Assembly (NCBI RefSeq): GCF_900168005.1
Contig: NZ_FUYP01000008.1
Location: forward strand, 113,077 to 177,076
Direction: 5' to 3'
Length of the DNA stretch: 64,000 nucleotides
Source: Sphingopyxis flava
Lineage (GTDB): Bacteria; Pseudomonadota; Alphaproteobacteria; Sphingomonadales; Sphingomonadaceae
This document shows, in pieces, positions 28,001-36,189 of the stretch; position 1 is the stretch's first letter; each line of letters begins with the position of its first letter. The translations under genes and the position numbers were made by a program. The notes beneath the pieces were generated by a model, which had not been told where the DNA came from, did not search any database, and saw nothing but the letters and a program-made list of their open reading frames with translations.

Positions 28001-28280
28001 CGACCGGCGAACTCTGAAGCGTCGAGGCGAGGTCGAACTTGCCTTCCTTCTGTGCGACGCCCGGATCGATGACGGTGATCGGGTCGGGGCTGTTGAACGG
28101 CGTCACGGTGGCGATGCGCGAGCCCGTTACGACGATCGAATCCTCGGGACTGGCCGGTGCCGGCGCGGCGTCCTCGGACTGTGCGAAGGCCGGCGTCGCG
28201 AGCATAACGGCCATCGCCGACACGCTTGCCAAACCTAGATTCCGCCGCAGACGCGGCGCGGCGCTCTTCACATTAATCAT
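25056..28280 (-). CDS. TonB-dependent receptor, large
   Basis: An outer-membrane active transporter of 1074 residues. A signal peptide (about 1-34, ending TPAFAQ) leads to a TonB-box-like EDSIVVTGSRI, then a plug domain (ITVIDPG..., TIDLRGLGANRTLVLLNGRR, VEILKTGASSVYGSDAVAGVVNI). A long 22-strand barrel ends in FLNIKSKF with the terminal Phe. There is no N-terminal STN signalling domain. I chose the ATG at 28280, with GGGGA about 9 nt upstream, over one nine codons earlier. Such ligand-open receptors with enlarged loops often import oligosaccharides or peptides; the ligand is unknown. It heads the sulfotransferase pair. Confidence 0.93.
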   Translation of the reverse strand: MINVKSAAPRLRRNLGLASVSAMAVMLATPAFAQSEDAAPAPASPEDSIVVTGSRIATVTPFNSPDPITVIDPGVAQKEGKFDLASTLQSSPVAAGSTQITAAISSNFVTNGGPGAQTIDLRGLGANRTLVLLNGRRAGPAGTRGGVSSFDLNVLPAAIAGSVEILKTGASSVYGSDAVAGVVNIKTKTDVDGLELNLNTSVPFDGGGEEYRLNAVWGKKFSRGHILVAGDYTHVKELSRGDRSYLACPEAYTFREDGSRADLIDPRTGKYKCEDLRWGHVWTYNLINNLQLDGPGGPDTGLNTSPPPAGSTRGPTVLMQYQYPGETLGVPTYGAPSYFGDFGMPAGWFPTGYNTASLAIQNAYHPFVEEQTIIPKTTLITGYAEGSYELTDDVEMFGEFLFNRRKTYQNGWRQFWNFGFTGDPYGTGNLYGTGTIWAPGWTGLNFLSPTAITNHADNSQKVDYYRGVAGLRGNFGSNWRWEVYGQYSKSVGRYRSEQILQDVYDAGYFQSSSCVGTVLPFSGKQCIDLPWADPYFLRGELTPEQVDFIFDWEEGKTVYTQKTLEGTVSGSLFELPAGPVGIAFGVNVRQDRINDTPGSLTFSKNPYYDPNADAAACQDDADLAPIDRRYICDEFHSNVWGSTASGITAGKSLTKEAFAEINVPLLANKPFFDELTFSAAARLTSVKATRASDGVSASDNGNWTYKLGLNWALNDWLRFRGSYGTSFRAPALFEQFLADETSFVAQRDIDPCINWQLGLDRGTTSQRVADNCAADGIPGTYPGGSITGTSVSQGGLGILKSETSRAWVVGTILTPKFDFLPDTTFNLAVDYFDIRVKGEITQLGAVNIVSGCYDSDNFASEPLCDLFVRSPAGSTTEYNITDVFDQFVNIASQRNAGVDVELNMRHDLGKMGRLSFTAGMTWQTKDSFQLLPSSPTTSSNGEAGSPKWVGDFRATWETNGGFSLFYGMNVIGGTSDVQDFLDRNGDDPCINSSLRGRYCPKLTAPATFYHNVSVSQEIAERFEITFGIANLFDTRPPRVSVLNGGQISTLGPVIVASQYPFTGRRAFLNIKSKF

Positions 28281-28616
28281 ATTGATATTTCCCCGGTTTT
28301 TCATCAAGGCCGCATTCTTGCCAATTCGGCCTTACCAAATCGTCAAATCCGCCAGGCGTCTTTTGCGCCCTTGAATTTGCCATAAGGGCGAGCGTTCCAA
28401 AGCTTTTGCGGCAAGTCAAGCGCGATAAGGCGGACATTCGCCCTTTCCCCGGCGCCTGTGGCAGAACTGCCGCAGTCGGCCAAGCGGCGCCCGGTTGCGA
28501 CCGGTCGCTTCAAGCGCGCAGCGGCGAATGATTGAATCGCCCTTAGACAGTCGATAGGGCGAGCACATGTCCATTGCACGAGAGCCTGTCTTATCGCCCA
28601 TCGGGGCACGGCGCCG
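28281..28616. other. divergent promoter region between the receptor and divL
   Basis: About 336 bp that must hold promoters for the receptor (minus) and divL (plus). A short hairpin, TCGCCCT/AGGGCGA, is at 28537-28562. A possible 17-codon leader frame (28567-28620, ATG after GCGAGCAC) ends in an ATGA overlap with the divL start; I cannot say whether it is translated. Nothing else was recognised. Confidence 0.4.
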
Positions 28617-30974
28617 ATGACGCAGACCCCGGGGGCGGTGTTCGCGCTGGGCCTCTTCGCGGCACTGTGGTTGCTCGCGGGTCTCTGGGCGGTCGGACGC
28701 GGGATTGCGATGCAGCGGCGATCGGCCTTCGTCGCTGCACAAACCGAGCGTCTCGCGAGCCTCGTCGAGGCCTCGCCCTATCTGCCCGTGGTCGTGCGCG
28801 CCGACTGGCGGATCGAGGCGAGCGAGCGGCTCGGACGCTGGCTGGGACTCGACCGCGACCCGCGCAATTTCGACGAACTTGCGGGAATCGAACAAGGCCT
28901 TGATCGAGACGGGCTCGAGGCGCTGCGCCAGGCGATCCTGGGCGCGCAGCGCGGCGCGCGCGTCTTCACGTTGAGCCTTCGGCCGCAGGGCGGCAGCCGA
29001 ACACTCATTATTCAAGGCTCGGCCGCTCCCGTCGCGATCGGTGGGCCGGGCTGTGTTCTCTTGTGGCTGAGCGATGCGACCGAGGGGGAGCAGGCGCTCG
29101 CCGATATGCGCCGTGAGCGAAATGAAGCGATGGCGGCGTTCGAAGCATTGTCCGGGCTGATCGAGGCGGCGCCCTTTCCGATGTGGTTCCGCGATACCGA
29201 TTTGCGTCTCGCGCTCGTCAACCGCGCCTATGTCCGCGCGGTCGAGGCGGGGAGCGCGGCGGCGGTGATCGAGGGCGGCGTCGAGCTTTGCGAGCCGGTC
29301 GCAGGGGTGAGCGCGGCCGATGCCGCCGACGAGGCGCGCACGGCGGGCACAGCGCAGACGCGCACGGTGCCGGTGACGCTCGAGGGCGAGCGGCGTATCA
29401 TGCGCGTCGTCGACGTACCGCTCGCGCCCGAGGGCGGGCACCCGATCGGGGTCGCGGGCTATGCGATCGACGTGCAGGAGCTTGAAAGCGAACGCGGCGC
29501 GCACCGCCGCTTTGCCGACGCGCAGCGCGAGCTGCTCGACCGACTGTCAGCCGCGGTTGCACAGTTCGGTCCCGATCAGGGGCTCGTCTTTGCCAACCAG
29601 CCCTTCCGACGCTTGTTCGATGTCGATGCCGATGCGATCGCCGATGCGACGCCCTTTGCGCGTCTGCTCGATGCGTGGCGCGAAGAGGGGCGCGTGCCCG
29701 AGGTGCGCGACTATCCCGAATGGCGCGAAAGCCATGTCGGCTGGTTTGCGAGCGCCGGAGCGAGCGAGGAAGAGTGGTTGCTGCGCGACGGCACCCATCT
29801 GCGTGTAGTTGCGCAGCCGACCCCAGACGGCGGGCTTCTGCTCATTGCCGAAGATCGCACCGAACAGGTGCAGCTTGCGGGGGCGCGCGACACGCTGCTG
29901 CGCGTCCGCACCGCGACCTTCGACAATCTTTTCGAGGCGATCGCGGTCTTTGCGCCCGACGGCCGCCTCCACCTTTGGAACCAGCGTTTCCGCCGCCTGT
30001 GGGGGGTCGATGAGGCAAGGCTCGCGGCGCATCCGCGCGTCGATGTGCTGATGAGCGGGCTCGCCGATCGGCTGGCGAAGCCGAACCAGATCAGCATCGT
30101 CCAGGAGGTGATCCGTGCCGCGACGCTCGAGCGGACGCAGCGCGCCGGGCAGATCCGTTTCGGCGACGGACGCCATTTCGATTTCGCCTCGATCCCGCTG
30201 CCCGACGGCAATGCGCTTCTCATCATGCTCGATGTCACGGACAGCCGGCGGATCGAGAGCGCGCTGCGCGAACGCAACGAGGCGCTGGAGGCTGCCGACA
30301 AGGTCAAGACCGCCTTCTTGTCGCGAATGAGCTACGAGCTGCGCACGCCGCTGACCTCGATCGGCGGCTATGGCGAGATGTTGCAAGCAGGCTATGCCGG
30401 TAAGCTCGACCCGCAACAGCAAAGCTATGTCGATGCGATTATGGAGTCGGTCGCCGTGCTCGGGCGTCAGATCGACAATGTGCTCGACCTCGCGCAGGGC
30501 GAGGCAGGAACGCTCGCGATCGAGCGCGCGGCGGTCGACGTGCGGGGGCTCCTCGGCCAGGCACTCGCCGACGTGAAGCCGCTGGCTGACGCCGAAGGCA
30601 TCGAGCTGGTTGACAATATCTCCGTCGATCTCGGCACGATCGAGGGTGATGCGCTGCGCCTCTCGCGGCTTGTCGCCGGGCTCCTCGACAATGCCGTGCG
30701 CTTTACCGCGCCGACGCGCCGGACGGGCGGGCGCGTCCTGCTGCATGCCGAGGGCGACCCGCGCGGGGTCGACATCGTTGTGTCCGACAATGGACCGGGC
30801 CTGCCCGAGGCGGTCGCGGCGGTAACGCGGGGCGAGCGGGCGGGGACGCCGAGCGGCGGAATCGGCCTTGCGCTCGCGCGCCAGCTCGTCGCCGCACATG
30901 GCGGTACGATGGAGGTGCTGAGCGAAAAGGGCCAGGGGACGCTGGTGCGCATCAGCTTGCCGCGCGGAGCATGA
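28617..30974 (+). CDS. divL: DivL-type pseudo-histidine kinase with PAS domains
   Basis: The 785-residue protein has one N-terminal transmembrane helix (about 5-30), three or four PAS-like domains (about 40-550), a DHp helix pair and a HATPase domain. In the H-box the phosphorylated His is replaced by Tyr573 (MSYELRTPLTSIGGYGEML), exactly the hallmark of Caulobacter DivL (Tyr550). The ATPase boxes are recognisable: GLLDNAVRFT, VVSDNGPGLP and GGIGLALARQLV. In Caulobacter DivL controls CckA and hence CtrA and the cell cycle. The 4-bp overlap with tsaE fits the alphaproteobacterial gene order. Confidence 0.9.
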   Translation: MTQTPGAVFALGLFAALWLLAGLWAVGRGIAMQRRSAFVAAQTERLASLVEASPYLPVVVRADWRIEASERLGRWLGLDRDPRNFDELAGIEQGLDRDGLEALRQAILGAQRGARVFTLSLRPQGGSRTLIIQGSAAPVAIGGPGCVLLWLSDATEGEQALADMRRERNEAMAAFEALSGLIEAAPFPMWFRDTDLRLALVNRAYVRAVEAGSAAAVIEGGVELCEPVAGVSAADAADEARTAGTAQTRTVPVTLEGERRIMRVVDVPLAPEGGHPIGVAGYAIDVQELESERGAHRRFADAQRELLDRLSAAVAQFGPDQGLVFANQPFRRLFDVDADAIADATPFARLLDAWREEGRVPEVRDYPEWRESHVGWFASAGASEEEWLLRDGTHLRVVAQPTPDGGLLLIAEDRTEQVQLAGARDTLLRVRTATFDNLFEAIAVFAPDGRLHLWNQRFRRLWGVDEARLAAHPRVDVLMSGLADRLAKPNQISIVQEVIRAATLERTQRAGQIRFGDGRHFDFASIPLPDGNALLIMLDVTDSRRIESALRERNEALEAADKVKTAFLSRMSYELRTPLTSIGGYGEMLQAGYAGKLDPQQQSYVDAIMESVAVLGRQIDNVLDLAQGEAGTLAIERAAVDVRGLLGQALADVKPLADAEGIELVDNISVDLGTIEGDALRLSRLVAGLLDNAVRFTAPTRRTGGRVLLHAEGDPRGVDIVVSDNGPGLPEAVAAVTRGERAGTPSGGIGLALARQLVAAHGGTMEVLSEKGQGTLVRISLPRGA

Positions 30975-31420
30975 GCGATTTTTCGTGCCGCTACGACCTG
31001 TCCGACGCCGAGCGCATTGGCGGCGCGATCGGCGCGGCGCTGATCCCTGGCGATGTCGTGCTGCTGTCGGGCGATCTCGGCGCAGGCAAAACGACGCTCG
31101 CGCGTGCGATGCTGAAGGCGCGGGGGTTGGTAGGCGAGGCGCCCAGTCCCACCTTCGCTATCGTCCAGCCCTATACCCCGCCCGAAGTTGACCTCGCGAT
31201 CGCGCACGTCGATCTCTACCGGATCGAGGATGCAAGCGAGCTCATCGAACTCGGACTTGACGAATATCTCTATGACGGTGCGCTGCTGATCGAATGGCCC
31301 GAACGATTGGGGGCGAGGGGGTGGCTCAGCGCGCTGACGCTGACGATTTCGGGGAGCGGCGACGCGCGCGTCTTGACAGCCGATGTGCCGCGGGCTTGGG
31401 AGGCGCGATGGCCGCTTTGA
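30971..31420 (+). CDS. tsaE: tRNA threonylcarbamoyladenosine biosynthesis ATPase TsaE
   Basis: TsaE is the ATPase that resets the TsaB-TsaD complex during t6A37 formation on tRNAs. The 149-residue product has the P-loop LSGDLGAGKTTLARAML, the switch segment SPTFAIVQPY, AHVDLYRIED and LIEWPERL, all standard for YjeE/TsaE. Its ATG overlaps the divL stop (ATGA), and its own end overlaps amgK by 13 bp. Confidence 0.96.
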   Translation: MSDFSCRYDLSDAERIGGAIGAALIPGDVVLLSGDLGAGKTTLARAMLKARGLVGEAPSPTFAIVQPYTPPEVDLAIAHVDLYRIEDASELIELGLDEYLYDGALLIEWPERLGARGWLSALTLTISGSGDARVLTADVPRAWEARWPL

Positions 31421-32409
31421 TGATTCCGCCCGCCCATGCGCCCACCTTTCTTGCCGCGCATGGCTGGGGCGATGCGCAGATCCTGCCGCTCGCCGGTGAC
31501 GCCTCGTTCCGCCGATATTTCCGGGTCGTCGACAAGAGCCGGCAGGCGGTACTGATGGACGCGCCGCCGCCCCACGAGGACCCCCGGCCATTCATCGCGG
31601 TCGCCGAATATCTGTGCGGCCTTGGTCTGAGCGCGCCGACAATCATCGCGCGCGATCTCGATAAGGGCTTGTTGCTGATCGAGGATTTCGGCGACGTGCG
31701 ACTGCGCGAGACTGTCGACGATGAGACCGGCAGGGAAGCGGAGTATTACGCCGGAGTGACCGATCTGCTTGTCCATCTCCACGCGTGCCCGGCGATGGAG
31801 GGATTGCCGGTGCACGGTCTTGAGCAGTGGCTCGACGAGGTCATGCTGTTCACCGACTGGTACTGTCCTGCGCTCGATCTCGAGGTCGATCGTGACGGCT
31901 TTCGCGCTGCGTGGGAAGCGGTGCTGACGCCGCTCGAAAAGGATGGCCTTCGCCGCGTCACGGTCCTGCGCGATTTCCACGCGGAGAATATCATGCTGGT
32001 CGAGGGCCGCGACGGGATCGCGCATTTCGGACTGCTCGATTTTCAGGACGCCCTGCTTGGCCACCCCGCTTATGACCTCGCCTCGGTGCTCGAAGATGCG
32101 CGGCGCGATGTGTCGACAGCCGTCGAGGCCGCGATGCTCGATCGCTATGTCGCGGCAACGGGCGAGGGCGAGGCTTATCGGCGCGCATATTGGGCGCTTG
32201 CCGCGCAGCGCAACACGCGCATCCTTGGCGTCTTCGTCCGGCTGTGGAAGCGTGACGGAAAAGCGGGCTACCGCCAGTTTCAGCCGCGCATGTGGGCGTT
32301 GCTCGAGCGCGACCTCGCGGCGCCGGCACTCGCGGCTGTGCGGCAATGGTTCGACGCCAATGTACCGCCCGAGAAGCGGGCGAGGGCCTGGCTGGAGTCC
32401 CAAGCGTGA
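31408..32409 (+). CDS. amgK: N-acetylmuramate/N-acetylglucosamine anomeric kinase
   Basis: AmgK phosphorylates MurNAc at C1 in the peptidoglycan recycling route that bypasses fosfomycin-sensitive MurA. The 333-residue aminoglycoside-phosphotransferase-fold protein shows GDASFRRYFRV near residue 30, LLIEDFGDVRL, the catalytic loop VLRDFHAENIML and the metal-binding GLLDFQDALLGHPAYDL. A GGGAGG 7 nt upstream favours the ATG at 31408; a second in-frame ATG at 31420 overlaps the tsaE stop. It is coupled to murU by a GTGA overlap. Confidence 0.92.
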   Translation: MAALMIPPAHAPTFLAAHGWGDAQILPLAGDASFRRYFRVVDKSRQAVLMDAPPPHEDPRPFIAVAEYLCGLGLSAPTIIARDLDKGLLLIEDFGDVRLRETVDDETGREAEYYAGVTDLLVHLHACPAMEGLPVHGLEQWLDEVMLFTDWYCPALDLEVDRDGFRAAWEAVLTPLEKDGLRRVTVLRDFHAENIMLVEGRDGIAHFGLLDFQDALLGHPAYDLASVLEDARRDVSTAVEAAMLDRYVAATGEGEAYRRAYWALAAQRNTRILGVFVRLWKRDGKAGYRQFQPRMWALLERDLAAPALAAVRQWFDANVPPEKRARAWLESQA

Positions 32410-33125
32410 GTGCGAAGATCGAAAGCGCGATGGTGATGGCGGCGGGGCTCGGCAAGCGGATGCGGCCGCTGACCGCGGCGCGGCCCAAGCCCCTCGTGCG
32501 CGTCGCGGGCAAAGCGTTGATCGATCACAGCCTCGACCGGATCGAGGCTGCGGGAATTCCTCACGTCGTCGTCAATGTCCACTATCTCGCGGACGCGCTC
32601 GAGGCGCATCTGGCGGCGCAAAAGCGGCGGTTCACCATCGCCATTTCAGACGAGCGCGATCAGCTCCTCGAAACGGGCGGCGGGATGGTGAAGGCGCTGC
32701 CATTGCTCACCGGTGATCCTATCCTGATCGTCAACAGCGACAATATCTGGACCGACGGGCCGGAGGACAGCATCTGCCACCTTGCGCATCATTGGGATGG
32801 TGAGAGGATGGACGCGCTGCTGCTGCTGATCCGCCAGGCGAGCGCGAGGGGACACAGCGGCCAGGGCGATTTTCACATGGACGGCGCCGGACGGCTGACG
32901 CGCCGGAAGCCCGGACGCGTTGCGCCCTTCGTCTACACGGGCATCCAGCTGATTTCGCCCCGGCTGCTGGCCGGCGCGCCCGAAGGTCCTTTTTCAACCA
33001 ACATTCTCTGGAACCGCGCGATTGCGGCGCAGCGGCTTTTCGGCGTTTCGCACATGGGGCAATGGTTCGATGTCGGCACGCCCGCGAGCATCGCGCCGAC
33101 CGAAGCGGCGCTGAGCGAGGTTTGA
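32406..33125 (+). CDS. murU: N-acetylmuramate alpha-1-phosphate uridylyltransferase
   Basis: MurU converts MurNAc-1-phosphate and UTP into UDP-MurNAc, the step after AmgK. The 239-residue nucleotidyltransferase has the signature AAGLGKRMRPLTAARPKPLV near the N-terminus, ETGGGMVKAL, and the metal-binding VNSDNIW, ending with GQWFDVGTPASI. The GTG at 32406 overlaps the amgK stop; upstream sequence in this frame belongs to amgK. The adjacent pair gives good support for a complete recycling module. Confidence 0.92.
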   Translation: MSAKIESAMVMAAGLGKRMRPLTAARPKPLVRVAGKALIDHSLDRIEAAGIPHVVVNVHYLADALEAHLAAQKRRFTIAISDERDQLLETGGGMVKALPLLTGDPILIVNSDNIWTDGPEDSICHLAHHWDGERMDALLLLIRQASARGHSGQGDFHMDGAGRLTRRKPGRVAPFVYTGIQLISPRLLAGAPEGPFSTNILWNRAIAAQRLFGVSHMGQWFDVGTPASIAPTEAALSEV

Positions 33126-33130
33126 TATCG

Positions 33131-33219
33131 CGTCATCGCCATTGTGCGCGGCGAGGGTCGGCTGCAAAGCAACGCTTGCGTAAACCGCTGCGGATTGCTT
33201 CGCTGCGCTCGCGATGACG
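33131..33219. repeat. dispersed palindromic repeat between murU and addB
   Basis: An imperfect inverted element opens with CGTCATCGC and closes with GGATTGCTTCGCTGCGCTCG followed by CGATGACG. A related copy is at 58691-58770. The form resembles REP-like palindromes common in alphaproteobacterial intergenic regions. Its right end contains the ATG used here for addB. Confidence 0.7.
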
Positions 33220-36189
33220 TCGGTGAAATCTAAACCCACCCTCTATTCCATCCCGGTCTACCGTGCCTTCGCCGATGCGCTCGCCGCCGGGCTGCTCGCG
33301 CGCTTCGCCGACGGTGCGTTGGGGCTCGCCGAGGGGCTGATCCTCTTGCCGAGCAACCGCGCGCGCAGCGCTGTACAGGCGGCGTTTGTCCGCGCGGGCG
33401 GGCAGGGGCTGCTGATGCCGCGGCTCGCGGTGATTGGCGATGCCGATCTCGACGAGTCGGTCGGGCTCGCGCTCGACGGGCTGGACGAGGATCCGATCGC
33501 GCCGGCGATCGAGCCGCTGCGCCGCCGCTTGCTGCTTGCGGAGCTGATCGAGCGTCACACGCCCATCGGCGAAAGCGCGATCACGGGCGCTGCCGCGTTC
33601 CAGCTCGCCGATGGGCTCGCGCGGGTCATCGACCAGCTTTGCTATGAGGAGGTCCCACCTGCTGCCCTGGTCGATCTCGACCTCGGTGCATTGGCCGAGC
33701 ATTGGCAGACCTCGCTCGAGCGGCTTCGCTTGCTTGTCGACCATTGGCCCGCGGTGCTCGCGCGAACGGGCAGCATCGACCGGGCCGATCGCCGCAACCG
33801 GCTGCTGGACAGGGTCGCCGCCGGGTGGCGCGCCGCACCGCCTGCCCGCTTTACGGTCGCGGCGGGGATCACGACCGCGGCGCCAGCCATCGCGCGCCTC
33901 TTGCGGACGGTTGCCGAGCTTGATCGCGGCATGGTCGTGCTGCCGGGGCTCGACCAGGAGATGGCGGCGGAGGAGTGGGAGGCGCTCGGACCGACGCGGC
34001 CCGATCCCGACAGAAATGCGCGGCCGCTCGAAACTCATCCCCAATATCATCTCAAGCTGCTCCTCGACCGTATCGGGGCAAGCCGCGAGGAGGTCATGCT
34101 GTGGGAGGCGACCTCGTCGTTCGATGGCCCGCCCGCCCGCTCGCCTTTTGTCTCGCTGATCTTCGCGCCCGCCGATTACACGGCGCAGTGGCAGGCCGCT
34201 GGAGACCTGTCGGAGGCGACCGTCGGGATTTCGGGCGCACTATTTGCCGATGACGGGCAGGAGGCGCAGGGCATCGCTCTGCTGATGCGCGAGGCGCTGG
34301 AAACACCGGGGCGCACTGCGGCCCTGGTCACGCCCGACCGCGGCCTGGCCGAGCGCGTCGCGGCAGCGCTCGCGCGCTGGGGCATCGCGGTCGACGATAG
34401 CGCGGGCCAGCCCTTGTCGCGCACCCCGCCTGGGGCGCTGCTCTTGCTGCTCGCCGAGCTCGCGGCGGCATTCGATCCCGTCGCCCTCGTCTCGCTGCTT
34501 GGTCACCCGCTGGTGAAAGGGAGCCTGGGGCGGAGCCAATGGCTTGATCAGGTCCGGCGCCTCGATCTCATGCTGCGCGAGCCAGGGCTGCAGCCGGGCT
34601 GGATCGGCGTGAGTGCGCGTATCGCAGAGCGCGCCGCCGACCCCGCGGCGCGCGGGCACGGGCTTGCGGTGCAACTCCAACCTTGGTGGGAGAAGGTCAG
34701 GGTTGCGCTGGGGTCCGCGCTTGCGCCCTTCGCGTCGGGTCCGACGTCGCCCGCGGCGCTGCTGGCTGCGCTCCAGACCGCGCTTGAAGCGCTCGCCGGC
34801 GATGCTGCCTGGACGGGCTCCGCGGGGCGGATGCTCGCAGGGCTGTTCGACGAGTGGGCGCTCGCACGCGGCGATGGGCCGGCGTTCGTCGACCCGGCTG
34901 ATTTCGCGGAGATGCTCGGACAATTGCTCGGGCAGACCAGCGTGCGGCCACCCTATGGCGGGCATCCGCGTCTCTTTATCTGGGGATTGCTCGAAGCGCG
35001 GCTGCAGCGCGCCGACCTGATGATTCTCGGCGGGCTCGACGAAGGGCGCTGGCCCGCAGCGACCCAGCCCGACCCGTGGCTCGCGCCTGGTATCCGCCGC
35101 CTGCTTGGGCTGCCGGCGCCCGAGCGGCAACAGGGGATGGCGGCCCATGATTTCGCGGGCGCCCTCGGCGCAAGCGATATCGTGGTGACCCGGGCCGAGC
35201 GCAGCGGCGGCGATCCAGCGGTCGCCTCGCGCTTCTGGCTGCGGCTGCTGGCACTCGCGGGCGAAATCCCCGAACCCAGGCCCGGCGGGGTGCCGCTCAC
35301 CCGGCTCGCTGCCGAGCTTGACGCGCCCCCCGGCGATCCGCAGCCGGTGCCGCGTCCCGCCCCGCGGCCCGCTGCAGCCGATCGGCCGCGCCGGATCAGT
35401 GTCACTGCGGTCGATCGGCTCGCGCGCGATCCTTTCGCTTACTATGCGCATGCGATGCTCGGCCTCGCCGCGCTCGATCCGTTGAGCGCCGCGCCCGACC
35501 CGCGCTGGCGCGGGACGCGCGTGCATAAGCTTTTCGAAGATTGGGTGCGCGGCGGTGCGACGGCGGAGGGGTTCGAGGCCCAGCTCAGCGCGCTCGCCGC
35601 CGACCCGGCGCTCGACGCGCTCGATCGGGCCTTCTGGTTGCCGCGGATGGAGCCGGCGCTGCGCTGGGCGGCTGCCCGGATCACGGGCGCGGACGGGCGG
35701 GTGCCCGTCGGGGTCGAAGCGCGCGGCGAGGTCGCGGCGGATGGAATCATGCTCCACGGGAAGGCTGATCGCATTGACCGCGACGCTGAAGGGCAGCTTG
35801 CCATCGTCGACTATAAGTCGGGCGGCGCGCCGAGCGCCAAGGCCGCGTTCGAGAAGCTCGATAATCAGCTCGGTCTGCTTGGCCTGATCGCCGAACGGGG
35901 CGGGTTTGACGGTTTGCCGGCGGCGCGAGTGGCGGCGCTTGAATATTGGAGCCTGCGTCCCGACCGGCACGCCGAAGGCGCCGGGAAAATTTCCTGTAGC
36001 TATGGACCGCGCAGCGGTCTCAAGAGCGCGGAGGACGCGGTCCGCCACGCGGCCGACGCTCTGGCAGAGCTTGCCGGCCGCTTCCTCCTCGGCGATGCGC
36101 CCTTCGTGCCGGGCGAGGCGGCAGCTTATGGCGATTATGACCAGCTGATGCGCCGCGATGAATGGTTCGGGCGCGGGGAGAGCGAGTGA
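33214..36189 (+). CDS. addB: double-strand break repair protein AddB
   Basis: AddB is the inactive-helicase plus nuclease subunit of the AddAB exonuclease/helicase, the RecBCD equivalent of alphaproteobacteria. The 991-residue protein opens with LYSIPVYRAFADALAAGLL. Its C-terminal RecB-type nuclease domain has GKADRID...IVDYKSG (Asp and Lys of the PD-(D/E)xK core, about residues 848-870). The ATG at 33214 falls in a dispersed repeat; a GTG at 33223 would give a more usual N-terminus. The stop overlaps the addA ATG by one base. Confidence 0.93.
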   Translation: MTSVKSKPTLYSIPVYRAFADALAAGLLARFADGALGLAEGLILLPSNRARSAVQAAFVRAGGQGLLMPRLAVIGDADLDESVGLALDGLDEDPIAPAIEPLRRRLLLAELIERHTPIGESAITGAAAFQLADGLARVIDQLCYEEVPPAALVDLDLGALAEHWQTSLERLRLLVDHWPAVLARTGSIDRADRRNRLLDRVAAGWRAAPPARFTVAAGITTAAPAIARLLRTVAELDRGMVVLPGLDQEMAAEEWEALGPTRPDPDRNARPLETHPQYHLKLLLDRIGASREEVMLWEATSSFDGPPARSPFVSLIFAPADYTAQWQAAGDLSEATVGISGALFADDGQEAQGIALLMREALETPGRTAALVTPDRGLAERVAAALARWGIAVDDSAGQPLSRTPPGALLLLLAELAAAFDPVALVSLLGHPLVKGSLGRSQWLDQVRRLDLMLREPGLQPGWIGVSARIAERAADPAARGHGLAVQLQPWWEKVRVALGSALAPFASGPTSPAALLAALQTALEALAGDAAWTGSAGRMLAGLFDEWALARGDGPAFVDPADFAEMLGQLLGQTSVRPPYGGHPRLFIWGLLEARLQRADLMILGGLDEGRWPAATQPDPWLAPGIRRLLGLPAPERQQGMAAHDFAGALGASDIVVTRAERSGGDPAVASRFWLRLLALAGEIPEPRPGGVPLTRLAAELDAPPGDPQPVPRPAPRPAAADRPRRISVTAVDRLARDPFAYYAHAMLGLAALDPLSAAPDPRWRGTRVHKLFEDWVRGGATAEGFEAQLSALAADPALDALDRAFWLPRMEPALRWAAARITGADGRVPVGVEARGEVAADGIMLHGKADRIDRDAEGQLAIVDYKSGGAPSAKAAFEKLDNQLGLLGLIAERGGFDGLPAARVAALEYWSLRPDRHAEGAGKISCSYGPRSGLKSAEDAVRHAADALAELAGRFLLGDAPFVPGEAAAYGDYDQLMRRDEWFGRGESE

